A DNA stretch of 40,336 nucleotides. Source: Paracoccaceae bacterium. Its GTDB lineage: Bacteria > Pseudomonadota > Alphaproteobacteria > Rhodobacterales > Rhodobacteraceae. Within the stretch, counting starts at the first letter, position 1; every line of letters begins with the position of its first letter. Both the position numbers and the translations under genes were made by a program. Shown here one piece after another: positions 15,922 through 24,067 of the stretch. The DNA is taken from NCBI GenBank assembly GCA_029244725.1, contig JAQWQJ010000043.1, positions 1-40,336 on the forward strand, read 5' to 3'. The notes under the pieces were generated by a model. It ran no database searches, was not told where the DNA came from, and saw only the letters and a list, made by a program, of their open reading frames with translations.

Positions 15922-17226
15922 TCAGAACCCAAGGCGATCACGCAACGCAAACCAAGACATTCCCAAAACCAAAAGTGGATATCTGAGCGCCATGCCTCCG
16001 GGGAATGGGGCAATGGGCACCGAACCTTGCAGATCGAAACCTGTGGCTTGGCCATTGATGGCTTGGGCGACAAGCTGACCTGCATGCGTAGCAGAGCCTA
16101 CACCATGACCGGAATACCCCGATGCATTGAAAATATTTGGCGCGACGCGTGCCAAATACGGCATGCGGCGCATAGTGATGCCCAAAGTCCCGCCCCATGC
16201 ATAATCGATTTTTGCGTTGGCGAGTTGTGGGAATATTTGAGACATCGGTTTGCGCACATTTTCCCCGATTTCACGCGGAAAGCGGTATGCGTAACTTTCA
16301 GTGCCGCCAAACAACATGCGACGATCATGTGAAAGCCGGAAATAGTTAATCACGAACTTCGTGTCGGCTACAGCAACATCCTTAGACAGTACTTCATCGG
16401 CTAAGTCGCCAAGCGGTTCAGTCGCGGCGATGTAATTGTTGATAGGCATAACACGGCGCGCGACTTCGGGCACGAGATCCCCAAGATATCCGTTTGCTGC
16501 AAGAACAAGCTGATCGCATGTTACGCTTCCAGCGTTTGTATGAACCGCAGGTTGTGGGCCACGGTCAATTTTGGTGACTTTGCTGCCTTCATGGATTGTT
16601 ACACCGGCCGCAATCGCCGCCTTGGCCAAACCAATCGCATATCGAAGAGGGTGAAGATGTGCCGATCCGGTATCGAGATAACCACCGTGGTATGCGTTTG
16701 AGCGGCAAAGTTCGTAACCCTGATCTTTGTCGAGAGGGGTAAGCTGATCATAACCGTATGCACTCGACAAATGCTCGGCTTCGTCGTGCAACTCTTGCAT
16801 TTCTGTTTTGGTCAGACCCAAATGGGCAATTCCGGGCTTTAGATAACAGTCGATCTGATGTTTCGAGATCAGATCTTTTACCAGCAGTTTTGCATCTTCG
16901 GCCAGATCCCAAAGTAGTTTTGCCTTGTCGAAACCCAAACTACGTTCGAGCTGATGTTGATCATTGCGTTGACCGCTTCCAAGCTGGCCGCCATTCCGAC
17001 CAGATGCACCAAACCCAATACGTTGGGCCTCAAGCAGGGTAACTTTGAATCCCATCTCGGCGAGATGAAGCGCTGCCGACAGGCCGGTATAGCCGCCACC
17101 TATGACGCAGACGTCAACACGTTCATCACCAGTAAGCGGGTGCTGCGCCGGCAAGAAATCGGACGTAGCTGCATACCAACTGTCTGGATATTCCCCGTCC
17201 TTATCGTTCACATGAAGCAGATTCAT
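15922..17226 (-). CDS. puuB: FAD-dependent oxidase, gamma-glutamylputrescine oxidase-like
   Basis: 434 residues. A Rossmann FAD site is at the N-terminus (VCVIGGGYTGLSAALHLAE, about 38-56, then LLEAQRIGFGASGRNGG). The DAO fold runs to the C-terminal GYSGHGVGSATHAGQL flavin-contact region. The family covers PuuB, glycine oxidase and DadA-type enzymes. PuuB oxidises gamma-glutamylputrescine to the aldehyde with release of H2O2 and ammonia. The specific call rests on the neighbourhood: it starts three bases after a PuuA-like ligase, in an operon with a second ligase and an amidotransferase. Whether the true substrate is putrescine, spermidine or another amine is open. Confidence 0.8.
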   Translation of the reverse strand: MNLLHVNDKDGEYPDSWYAATSDFLPAQHPLTGDERVDVCVIGGGYTGLSAALHLAEMGFKVTLLEAQRIGFGASGRNGGQLGSGQRNDQHQLERSLGFDKAKLLWDLAEDAKLLVKDLISKHQIDCYLKPGIAHLGLTKTEMQELHDEAEHLSSAYGYDQLTPLDKDQGYELCRSNAYHGGYLDTGSAHLHPLRYAIGLAKAAIAAGVTIHEGSKVTKIDRGPQPAVHTNAGSVTCDQLVLAANGYLGDLVPEVARRVMPINNYIAATEPLGDLADEVLSKDVAVADTKFVINYFRLSHDRRMLFGGTESYAYRFPREIGENVRKPMSQIFPQLANAKIDYAWGGTLGITMRRMPYLARVAPNIFNASGYSGHGVGSATHAGQLVAQAINGQATGFDLQGSVPIAPFPGGMALRYPLLVLGMSWFALRDRLGF

Positions 17227-17229
17227 ACG

Positions 17230-18588
17230 TCACACGTTCAATAAAAGGTGCTCACGCTCCCATGGGCTAATGACCTGAAGAAACTCATCATACTCGGCGC
17301 GTTTCACAATCGAATAGACACGTGCGAAGTCGGGGCCCAAGACTTCGTGAAGCTCTTGCGCACCATCAAACAACCCAAGCGCTTCGCCGAGAACCCGAGG
17401 AACGTCGCCTTCACCTTCGTAGGCATCACCCTTAAACTGAGCTTCGGGACGAATGTTATTCTTCATTCCCAGATAACCACAAGCAAGGGACGCAGCGATT
17501 CCGAGGTAGGGGTTACAGTCCATTCCAGCGATACGGTTTTCTACACGCCGCGCCGAAGGTCCAGAAATCGGAATGCGGATGCCTGTTGTGCGATTGTCGC
17601 GACCCCAAGCAAGGTTGATAGGCGCGGCGTGGTCTTTCACATAGCGACGGTAGGAATTCACATATGGTGCTAGCACGGCGATGGCGGCAGGCAAGTATTT
17701 CTGCATGCCACCGATAAAGTGGAAGAATGCATCCGTGTCACCGCCTTGCGGGCCTGAAAATATATTCTGAGCAGTGCTTTGATCTAAGATCGAATGATGA
17801 ATATGCATCGCGCTGCCGGGTTCATTTGCGATGGGTTTGGCCATGAAGGTTGCAAAACAATTGTGGCGCAACGCGGCTTCACGAATGAGGCGCTTGAAGT
17901 AAAAAACTTCGTCTGCAAGCTTCACTGGATCGCCGTGCATCAAGTTGATTTCCAACTGCCCGGCGCCACCTTCTTGGGTGATGCCGTCGATTTCAAAACC
18001 TTGCGCCTCGGCGAAGTCGTAAATGTCATCAATGACCGGCCCAAACTCGTCAACCGCCGTCATAGAATAGGCCTGACGCGCCGCTGCGGGACGTCCCGAG
18101 CGGCCCATCATGGGCTCAATTTCTTTGGCAGGGTCGATATTTCGTGCGACTAGGAAAAACTCCATTTCCGGCGCTACAATCGGTTCCCATCCTTCTTTGT
18201 GATATAACTCAACAACCCGTTTCAGCACATTGCGCGGAGCGAATTCTATCGGTTCATCATTCAGATTATACGCGTCATGAATGACCTGCAGAGTCCAGTC
18301 ACCGGTCCAAGGTGCAGCAGTCGCTGTGCTCATGTCGGGTTTAAGAATCATGTCCTTTTCTATGAAGCCGTCGTCGCCAGCTGCTTCGCCCCAACCGCCA
18401 GTGATCGTTTGATAAAAGATCGAATCCGGTAGGTGAAAGCTGCTTTGCTTTGCAAATTTTTTGGCAGGAACCGCCTTGCCTCGTGCAATGCCCGGAAGGT
18501 CCGATACGATGCATTCAACCTCGTCCAACCGGCGGTCTTCTAGATAGGCGCTCGCTGCCTCTGGAAGTTTATTGGTCCAATCACTCAT
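17230..18588 (-). CDS. puuA: Glutamine synthetase family ligase, gamma-glutamylpolyamine synthetase-like (PuuA)
   Basis: 452 residues from ATG 18588, which overlaps the end of the amidotransferase gene by eight bases. The 18606 start adds six residues and lacks support. The GS catalytic fold is present: EMEFFLV metal site (about 141), AGQLEINLMHGDP (about 216), the SAMHIHHSI ATP/metal loop (about 263) and an NRTTGIRIP region (about 338). PuuA-type enzymes lack the adenylylation tyrosine of true GS and ligate glutamate to amines. Context (FAD oxidase, amidotransferase, second ligase) supports polyamine catabolism rather than ammonia assimilation. Confidence 0.82.
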   Translation of the reverse strand: MSDWTNKLPEAASAYLEDRRLDEVECIVSDLPGIARGKAVPAKKFAKQSSFHLPDSIFYQTITGGWGEAAGDDGFIEKDMILKPDMSTATAAPWTGDWTLQVIHDAYNLNDEPIEFAPRNVLKRVVELYHKEGWEPIVAPEMEFFLVARNIDPAKEIEPMMGRSGRPAAARQAYSMTAVDEFGPVIDDIYDFAEAQGFEIDGITQEGGAGQLEINLMHGDPVKLADEVFYFKRLIREAALRHNCFATFMAKPIANEPGSAMHIHHSILDQSTAQNIFSGPQGGDTDAFFHFIGGMQKYLPAAIAVLAPYVNSYRRYVKDHAAPINLAWGRDNRTTGIRIPISGPSARRVENRIAGMDCNPYLGIAASLACGYLGMKNNIRPEAQFKGDAYEGEGDVPRVLGEALGLFDGAQELHEVLGPDFARVYSIVKRAEYDEFLQVISPWEREHLLLNV

Positions 18589-19267
18589 TTGTCCTCGCTT
18601 TATCAAACACGTCGGCGAATTTGTCCGCCAGAACGGTGTTTGCAGCTTTTTTGCTTAGGTTTTCTGTTGCTCGCGCAAGCAAAGATTTGTCTTCGATTGC
18701 TGCCCCGCGAATTTTAATAAGCCCATCGAGGGCCTCGGCCTCAAATTCGGGATGTGCCTGCACTGTGAATATTTGGTCATCATAGGCAATGGCCGCATTA
18801 GCGCAAAAATCGTTCGAAGCTACGACTTTTGCGCCTTTGGGCAATTCAACAACTTGGTCTTGATGCCAAGCGTTCAGTTTAAGCGTTTCCCCCTCAAACG
18901 AATAATCCTGTATTCCAAGCGCCCAGCCATCCGCGTATTTTTCGACTTTACCACCGAGAGCTTGGGCAATGACTTGATGCCCAAAACACACACCGATCAT
19001 CGGTTTGCCAGAAACGCGGATATCTCGCACCAGTTGTTCAAGTTTGGGGATCCAATCGAGCTCCTCATACGCACCATGTTTTGAACCAGTAATAAGCCAT
19101 CCGTCAGCCTGATCGGTGCTTTCTGGGAACACATCGTCGACGACGTTCCAAGACACGAATTCATATCCTCGGCCACCGAGAAGTCGGTGAAACATCTGTT
19201 CATAGTCACCAAGGTCGCCCAGAAATTCATCTGGAAGGTGGCCGGATTGTAAAATGCCGATCTTCAT
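18581..19267 (-). CDS. Class I glutamine amidotransferase-like protein (possible gamma-glutamyl hydrolase)
   Basis: 228 residues with the GATase class I triad: nucleophile elbow GVCFGHQVIAQALGG (Cys near residue 93) and His-x-Glu in QAHPEF (about 175). The set resembles stand-alone GMP-synthase-type amidotransferases. In polyamine operons such a protein may free GABA or a related acid from its gamma-glutamyl conjugate, the job of PuuD, though PuuD proteins are a different peptidase C26 branch. It sits between the two GS-like ligases. The stop overlaps puuA, so translation is coupled. Confidence 0.75.
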   Translation of the reverse strand: MKIGILQSGHLPDEFLGDLGDYEQMFHRLLGGRGYEFVSWNVVDDVFPESTDQADGWLITGSKHGAYEELDWIPKLEQLVRDIRVSGKPMIGVCFGHQVIAQALGGKVEKYADGWALGIQDYSFEGETLKLNAWHQDQVVELPKGAKVVASNDFCANAAIAYDDQIFTVQAHPEFEAEALDGLIKIRGAAIEDKSLLARATENLSKKAANTVLADKFADVFDKARTNE

Positions 19268-19303
19268 AGATCACCTTTTATTCAAGTTTATCAGTTTGGC
19301 TCA

Positions 19304-20620
19304 TCATGACGCGTCAACGTAGATTTTCCATAAATCGTCGCGGGGGACATCCGCCATCCGTCGTAGTTCTTGGCGTTTTGTATTGCACAGATTTTCGATC
19401 AGAAGACCTGGGAAAATGCGTCGCACAATTTCGCTGCTTTCGAAGTCATCAATAGCTTTGGACCAATCTCCGGCCAATTGAGGAAGCTCTTGTTCATAGG
19501 CGTTGCCCGTCAAGGGTTGAGGCGCAACCATCCGGTCTTCAATTCCAATCAATGCTGCGCCGAGGATAGCCGCGATGACAAGGTAGGGATTGATGTCGCC
19601 ACAAGCGACACGGTGCTCAATTCGGCGGGCCTTGTGTGAACCACCCGGGATGCGAATGGCTGCAGTGCGGTTTTCGTAGGCCCAACCCGCGCCCGTGGGT
19701 GCATGCGCACCTGCAATCATACGATCAAAACTGACGCCATGGGGAACAAACACCAACGTTGAAGGCGGCATCGCAGCGACGCATCCCGCTACGGCATGGT
19801 GCATTAGGTCTGTCCCCTCAGGACCGCCGTTGTCAAAGATGTTCTTGCCGTTGCCATCAACAACTGAAAAATGCACATGCATCCCGCTGCCTGCATCATC
19901 AGCAAAAGGCTTGGCCATGAAAGTAGCAGCCATTCCGTGTTTGCGAGCAATACCTTTTGTCAGGGCTTTGAACAAATGGGCATCATCTGCCGCGTCCAGG
20001 GCGTCTCGGTGAAGCAAATTAATCTCAAACTGGCCTGTGCCCGCTTCTGAAATCGCAGCCTGAGCTGGAATTCCCATAGCTTTGCAACCGTCATATAGAT
20101 CGGTGAAGAACGCATCAAAGGCGTCAAGCTCGGCCAAATCAAGGGTAGCGTCCCCTGAAATACGGCGCCCAGTGAGCGGGTTTCTGGCAGATTTCAACGT
20201 GTTGCCAGAGTCATCTACCAGATAAAACTCCATCTCGGTCGCGGCATGAACTTGCCACCCACGACTAAGATAGCGTTCAAGAACAGCCGCAAGCGCGTGA
20301 CGGGGATCGCCGTCAAAAACACTTCTGTCTTCGTTGTACATGCCCATTGGAACAAGCGCAGAAGGCGTTGCCAACCAAGGCATTGGCAACGGGCCACGCC
20401 TTGTCGGCAGCAGAACACCGTCTGCATCCCCTGTTTCGAACACAAGCGGGCTGTTTTCAATGTCCGCCCCTGTGATGTCGATATTGAGCGCCGAGAAGGG
20501 CATTCGTGCGCCGCCGTCGGCGAGTTTATTGAAATCCTGTGAAGGCATGCGCTTGCCACGCATCTGACCGTTCAAGTCAGGCGCTGCAATTCGAATGGTA
20601 CTAAGAGATTTAAGATCCAT
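19304..20620 (-). CDS. Second glutamine synthetase family ligase (glutamylpolyamine synthetase-like)
   Basis: 438 residues and clearly paralogous to the PuuA-like gene at 17230. It has EMEFYLV (about 124), GTGQFEINLLH (about 196), GSGMHVHFSVVD (about 244) and NRTAAIRIPGGSHKARRIEH (about 316). It is the first gene of the operon; a 36-base gap leads to the amidotransferase. Paired GS-like ligases in such clusters often divide amine substrates between them, for example putrescine against spermidine or ethanolamine, but the residues that set specificity cannot be read by eye. A TTTGATCAAA palindrome lies just upstream of the start. Confidence 0.82.
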   Translation of the reverse strand: MDLKSLSTIRIAAPDLNGQMRGKRMPSQDFNKLADGGARMPFSALNIDITGADIENSPLVFETGDADGVLLPTRRGPLPMPWLATPSALVPMGMYNEDRSVFDGDPRHALAAVLERYLSRGWQVHAATEMEFYLVDDSGNTLKSARNPLTGRRISGDATLDLAELDAFDAFFTDLYDGCKAMGIPAQAAISEAGTGQFEINLLHRDALDAADDAHLFKALTKGIARKHGMAATFMAKPFADDAGSGMHVHFSVVDGNGKNIFDNGGPEGTDLMHHAVAGCVAAMPPSTLVFVPHGVSFDRMIAGAHAPTGAGWAYENRTAAIRIPGGSHKARRIEHRVACGDINPYLVIAAILGAALIGIEDRMVAPQPLTGNAYEQELPQLAGDWSKAIDDFESSEIVRRIFPGLLIENLCNTKRQELRRMADVPRDDLWKIYVDAS

Positions 20621-20638
20621 GAGTCACACGACAAATAT

Positions 20639-20648
20639 TTTGATCAAA
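20639..20648. promoter_or_regulatory. Perfect 10-bp palindrome upstream of the polyamine operon
   Basis: TTTGATCAAA, 18 bases upstream of the start of the first ligase gene in an AT-rich divergent promoter region. It may be an operator of an unlinked regulator. No regulator gene is in the cluster. Chance occurrence is possible. Confidence 0.35.
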
Positions 20649-20822
20649 TTTTCACAGGGCCGCATAATTGTCCAGATAATTGTGCCTGAAACGTTTGCGG
20701 TACTATGTATAGAAAGAGAATGGAGAGATCCAAATTATCGAAGATTGAGTCCATTTTTTTGCCGCATTCAGCGCTTAGATTGCCTTGGATCACAAAAAAA
20801 GACTCTGCAACGGAACCACCAA

Positions 20823-21050
20823 ATGCACAAACTTTATATCTTAAACGACTTTTTGCAAGACGAAGATGGGGCCGCAACCATTGATATGGTCGTTCTTATG
20901 GCTGCTGGTGTGGCGACTACAGTAGCGATGACCAACTCGGCGCGAGATACCGTATCGTCTTTGGTCGATGGCATTCAGATATCGTCGTCCGCGGTCAACA
21001 CCAGCACCTCATTTGGCGGCGCAACACCTTCAAACGGTGGTGAAGGCTAA
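20823..21050 (+). CDS. Small Flp-pilin-like membrane peptide
   Basis: 75 residues from ATG 20823 (MHKLYILNDFLQDEDGAATI); longer in-frame starts lack ribosome sites. The pattern DEDGAATIDMVVLMAAGVA, a charged lead then Gly-Ala and one hydrophobic helix (about 22-40), resembles Flp/TadE-like prepilins, which are cut after the Gly by a TadV/PilD peptidase. Position +5 is Asp here instead of the canonical Glu. The rest is Ser/Thr/Gly-rich. No tad/cpa secretion genes are in the window, so it is an orphan. It diverges from the polyamine operon and converges on purF. Function unknown. Confidence 0.65.
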   Translation: MHKLYILNDFLQDEDGAATIDMVVLMAAGVATTVAMTNSARDTVSSLVDGIQISSSAVNTSTSFGGATPSNGGEG

Positions 21051-21074
21051 CGCCAGTTTCAGGTTACGCACTAA

Positions 21075-22580
21075 TCACTCGGCCGCTTTAACCTCAAATC
21101 CCTTTTGGATCATGTCACTGGGTGCAACTGGGTATTCGCCGCTAAAGCAAGCATCGCAATATTGCGGGCAAGAATTATTGCGACCTTTGGCTTCACCCAC
21201 GGCACGATACAGACCATCTAGTGAGATGAACTTAAGACTGTCGACCGATAGGTGCTCGCACATTTCGTCTTCGGACATCGTGGCCGCCAAAAGCTTATCA
21301 CGCTGAGGCGTGTCTACACCGTAAAAGCATGGCCAAGCTGTCGGTGGCGAAGCAATGCGGAAGTGGACCTCGGCTGCGCCTGCATCAAGGATCATCTGCT
21401 TGATTTTTCGGGATGTGGTGCCACGTACAACAGAGTCGTCGACAAGGATGACCCGTTTGCCTTTGATCAATGCGCGGTTCACGTTCAATTTCAAGCGAAC
21501 GCCCATGTTGCGAATTTGCTCGGTCGGTTCAATAAACGTGCGGCCCATGTATTGGTTGCGCACAATGCCCATACCAAACGGGATGCCGCTTTCATGTGCA
21601 AAGCCAATAGCCGCAGGTGTTCCGCTGTCAGGAACAGGACAAACAAGATCCGCATCAACGGGGTTCTCGCGTGCGAGCTCGACGCCAATCTGCCGGCGGG
21701 TTTCATACACCGATTGCCCACCAATAATGCTATCCGGGCGTGAGAAATAGACATGTTCGAAAATGCAAAAGCGCGATTCTTGCAGACGGAAGGGGTAATG
21801 GCTTTCAATGCCCTTTTCCGTAATCACAACCATTTCACCCGGCTTGATTTCGCGGACATACTCGGCACCGATAATATCGAGCGCACATGTCTCAGATGAC
21901 AACGCCCAGCCATCGCCGATTTTACCAAGCACAAGTGGGCGCACACCAAGAGGATCGCGAACGCCGATCAGTTTAGTGCGGGTCATTGCAACAATTGAGA
22001 ACGCGCCCTCGACCCGACGCAGCGCATCTTCCATGCGCTCAGGGATGTTACGCTGAAGCGAACGAGCCATAAGGTGAATGATGCATTCGGAATCAGATCC
22101 AGATTGAAAAATCGATCCACGTTCGATCAGTTCACGGCGCAGAGAATTCGCATTCGTGATGTTGCCGTTGTGCGCAATCGCCGCGCCACCCATCGAAAAT
22201 TCACCAAAAAATGGCTGCACATCGCGGATGGCAGCCCCTTTAGAACCAGCAGTTGAATAGCGCACATGACCGATCGCTAGTGGACCCGGGAGGGTCTCCA
22301 TCAGCGATGCTTTGGTGAAGTTGTCACGCACATAGCCAAATCGTCGGGCAGAGTTGAAACCGGCGACAGCGTCGTGGCTGACGATTCCGCCAGCTTCCTG
22401 TCCTCGGTGTTGCAGCGCGTGAAGCCCGAGAGCAACAAAGTTGGAAGCATCAACGACGCCAACAACGCCAAACACGCCGCACTCCTCTTTCAATTTATCG
22501 TCGTCAAAAGGGTGTGCCGGGGGCATCTGCAAGGACAAGGGCAGCTCCGAATCCTGAAGTGAGTGTGTAGGCACCCTCAT
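21075..22580 (-). CDS. purF: Amidophosphoribosyltransferase
   Basis: About 500 residues. PurF makes 5-phosphoribosylamine from PRPP and glutamine, the first step of purine synthesis. The N-terminal Ntn glutaminase domain has its nucleophile in KEECGVFGVVG and ALQHRGQEAGGI. The phosphoribosyltransferase domain has the PRPP loop VILVDDSVVRGTT (about 380). The start is uncertain: GTG 22604, ATG 22580 and ATG 22526 are in frame and none has a clear ribosome site. 22526 puts the mature Cys closest to the N-terminus, and the extra residues could be the cleaved propeptide. It lies just after a FkbM methyltransferase gene that separates it from cvpA. Confidence 0.93.
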   Translation of the reverse strand: MRVPTHSLQDSELPLSLQMPPAHPFDDDKLKEECGVFGVVGVVDASNFVALGLHALQHRGQEAGGIVSHDAVAGFNSARRFGYVRDNFTKASLMETLPGPLAIGHVRYSTAGSKGAAIRDVQPFFGEFSMGGAAIAHNGNITNANSLRRELIERGSIFQSGSDSECIIHLMARSLQRNIPERMEDALRRVEGAFSIVAMTRTKLIGVRDPLGVRPLVLGKIGDGWALSSETCALDIIGAEYVREIKPGEMVVITEKGIESHYPFRLQESRFCIFEHVYFSRPDSIIGGQSVYETRRQIGVELARENPVDADLVCPVPDSGTPAAIGFAHESGIPFGMGIVRNQYMGRTFIEPTEQIRNMGVRLKLNVNRALIKGKRVILVDDSVVRGTTSRKIKQMILDAGAAEVHFRIASPPTAWPCFYGVDTPQRDKLLAATMSEDEMCEHLSVDSLKFISLDGLYRAVGEAKGRNNSCPQYCDACFSGEYPVAPSDMIQKGFEVKAAE

Positions 22581-22611
22581 AGTGCCACGGATCGTGTCTG
22601 TCACGAAGGTT

Positions 22612-23403
22612 TCACAAAGAAAGTAGGATGTGTGACCGAGTGTCCCGCCTTGAATTTAAAACATCGCGCACCTCGCGCAAAGTCCCTTCAGCTATAGTCG
22701 TCGGCCCATCTATCGCCCTTTGTAAGCTTGCGCAAACGCGAACTGCGCCCTTTAAGTTGCGATAGATGTATTTCACATAGAGGAATTCTGCTTTTGAAAC
22801 AGATACTAGGGCACGATTAACTAATAATGTGTCTTGGTGTCCAACCCTTGAAAAGCGGATCACGTCAAACCCAAGTGCTTTCATACGTGTAAGGCAATCG
22901 GTGACCTCAGATGCAGGGGTAATCCCACAAAAATCGTGAAACTCAATCGTGATTTGTGGAATTTTTCGTAAAAAATCATCCGAGCACGCCGCAAGCATTG
23001 GGATCTCTGCGCCTTCGATGTCAACTTTCAGAAGGTCGATTTGGGCGACGCCAGCATGAATGGCGAAGCTTTCTAGGTCCATACAAAGGACGCTCGTGGT
23101 TCCGTTAACGCTATGTGTGCTTGCGTCAAAAATTGAGGACGACAGTATGTCGGCCGAAAGGTTTAGTTCGACCGTACCGACATGATCATGCAAAGCGATA
23201 TTGTATGATTTTAGGCTATCGTTTTTTTTCAGTTCCTGAAAAATTTGAGGGCTTGCCTCGGCGCCGATGCAAACGACACCATGTCGATGCTTCATTTTGC
23301 GTGAAAAATTCCCGAGATTGGCCCCAAGGTCCAATACGACGCTACTTGACCCGATGTTTCGAGACATGAAGCTATGAAATTCGACCAGATCAATTAAGGA
23401 CAC
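22612..23403 (-). CDS. FkbM-family methyltransferase
   Basis: 263 residues. The SAM-binding motif I is VVLDLGANLGNFS (about 23-35), followed by the acidic loop CIGAEASP (about 46). The FkbM signature is IDLLKVDIEGAEIPML (about 122). FkbM enzymes O-methylate small molecules and surface sugars; the substrate is unknown. The last 60 residues are outside the usual domain. Its sequence looks more AT-rich than the housekeeping genes around it. It sits between cvpA and purF, which are adjacent in many proteobacteria, so it looks inserted. The glycan genes at the right end suggest a surface-sugar substrate, but that is inference. Confidence 0.8.
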   Translation of the reverse strand: MSLIDLVEFHSFMSRNIGSSSVVLDLGANLGNFSRKMKHRHGVVCIGAEASPQIFQELKKNDSLKSYNIALHDHVGTVELNLSADILSSSIFDASTHSVNGTTSVLCMDLESFAIHAGVAQIDLLKVDIEGAEIPMLAACSDDFLRKIPQITIEFHDFCGITPASEVTDCLTRMKALGFDVIRFSRVGHQDTLLVNRALVSVSKAEFLYVKYIYRNLKGAVRVCASLQRAIDGPTTIAEGTLREVRDVLNSRRDTRSHILLSL

Positions 23404-23488
23404 AATAAACCAAAAGTAGTTAGGGACTTATAGATCGTCTCAATTTCTACGGGGTTCTGTCAATCAAATAGGCTTCGTCCGCCGAAAA

Positions 23489-24043
23489 TTAGCCTTCGCA
23501 GGCCCCAACGAGTTCTTCGAATTGAGATGTAACCCATCCCAAAGCTTTTTCCGGATCGCGCTCTTCTACTTGTTTTGTAACGTTTGAAAAAATCTTTGCC
23601 GAACGACTGTCATCGACCACAGCGACTGCTTGATTGCTCATGATGGTGTCATAAGCAAAGAACGCGACCGCAACTAAGATGACACCTCGAAGAGCACCAA
23701 ACAAAAAGCCTAAGCCTTGATCCACGCCGCTGACCTTAGATTTTTGAATGAGCGTCGAAAAATATGGCGTGATAAGAGAGACGATTACCAAGGCTACGGC
23801 AAAAACCGCTGCAAATCCGGCGACCATCGCCAATTCGCAGCTATCGGCCAACAAGCTGCCAACCACAGGAATTTCACCGACCAACGGCTCAACAGTAGGT
23901 GCGAAAGCAAAGGCGACAAGTGCGGCGATGACCCATCCGAGGATAGCAAGCGCTTCCCGGACGACGCCACGCGAAAATGCCAAGATTGATGACAGGATAA
24001 TGACGATCGCAACGACCCCATCAATCAAAGTAAATCCGTCCAT
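23489..24043 (-). CDS. cvpA: CvpA-family inner-membrane protein
   Basis: 184 residues with four transmembrane segments (about 5-22, 28-48, 68-90 and 102-124), an FSRGVVREALAILGWV loop after the first helix and a LGFLFGALRGVI segment, all typical of CvpA. In E. coli it is needed for colicin V production and affects envelope stress tolerance; the molecular role is unresolved. The soluble C-terminal tail ends in a Cys. It follows radA by 24 bases and was probably once adjacent to purF. Confidence 0.88.
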   Translation of the reverse strand: MDGFTLIDGVVAIVIILSSILAFSRGVVREALAILGWVIAALVAFAFAPTVEPLVGEIPVVGSLLADSCELAMVAGFAAVFAVALVIVSLITPYFSTLIQKSKVSGVDQGLGFLFGALRGVILVAVAFFAYDTIMSNQAVAVVDDSRSAKIFSNVTKQVEERDPEKALGWVTSQFEELVGACEG

Positions 24044-24067
24044 GTCTCTCTCGCCTTGCTGTCCGCG

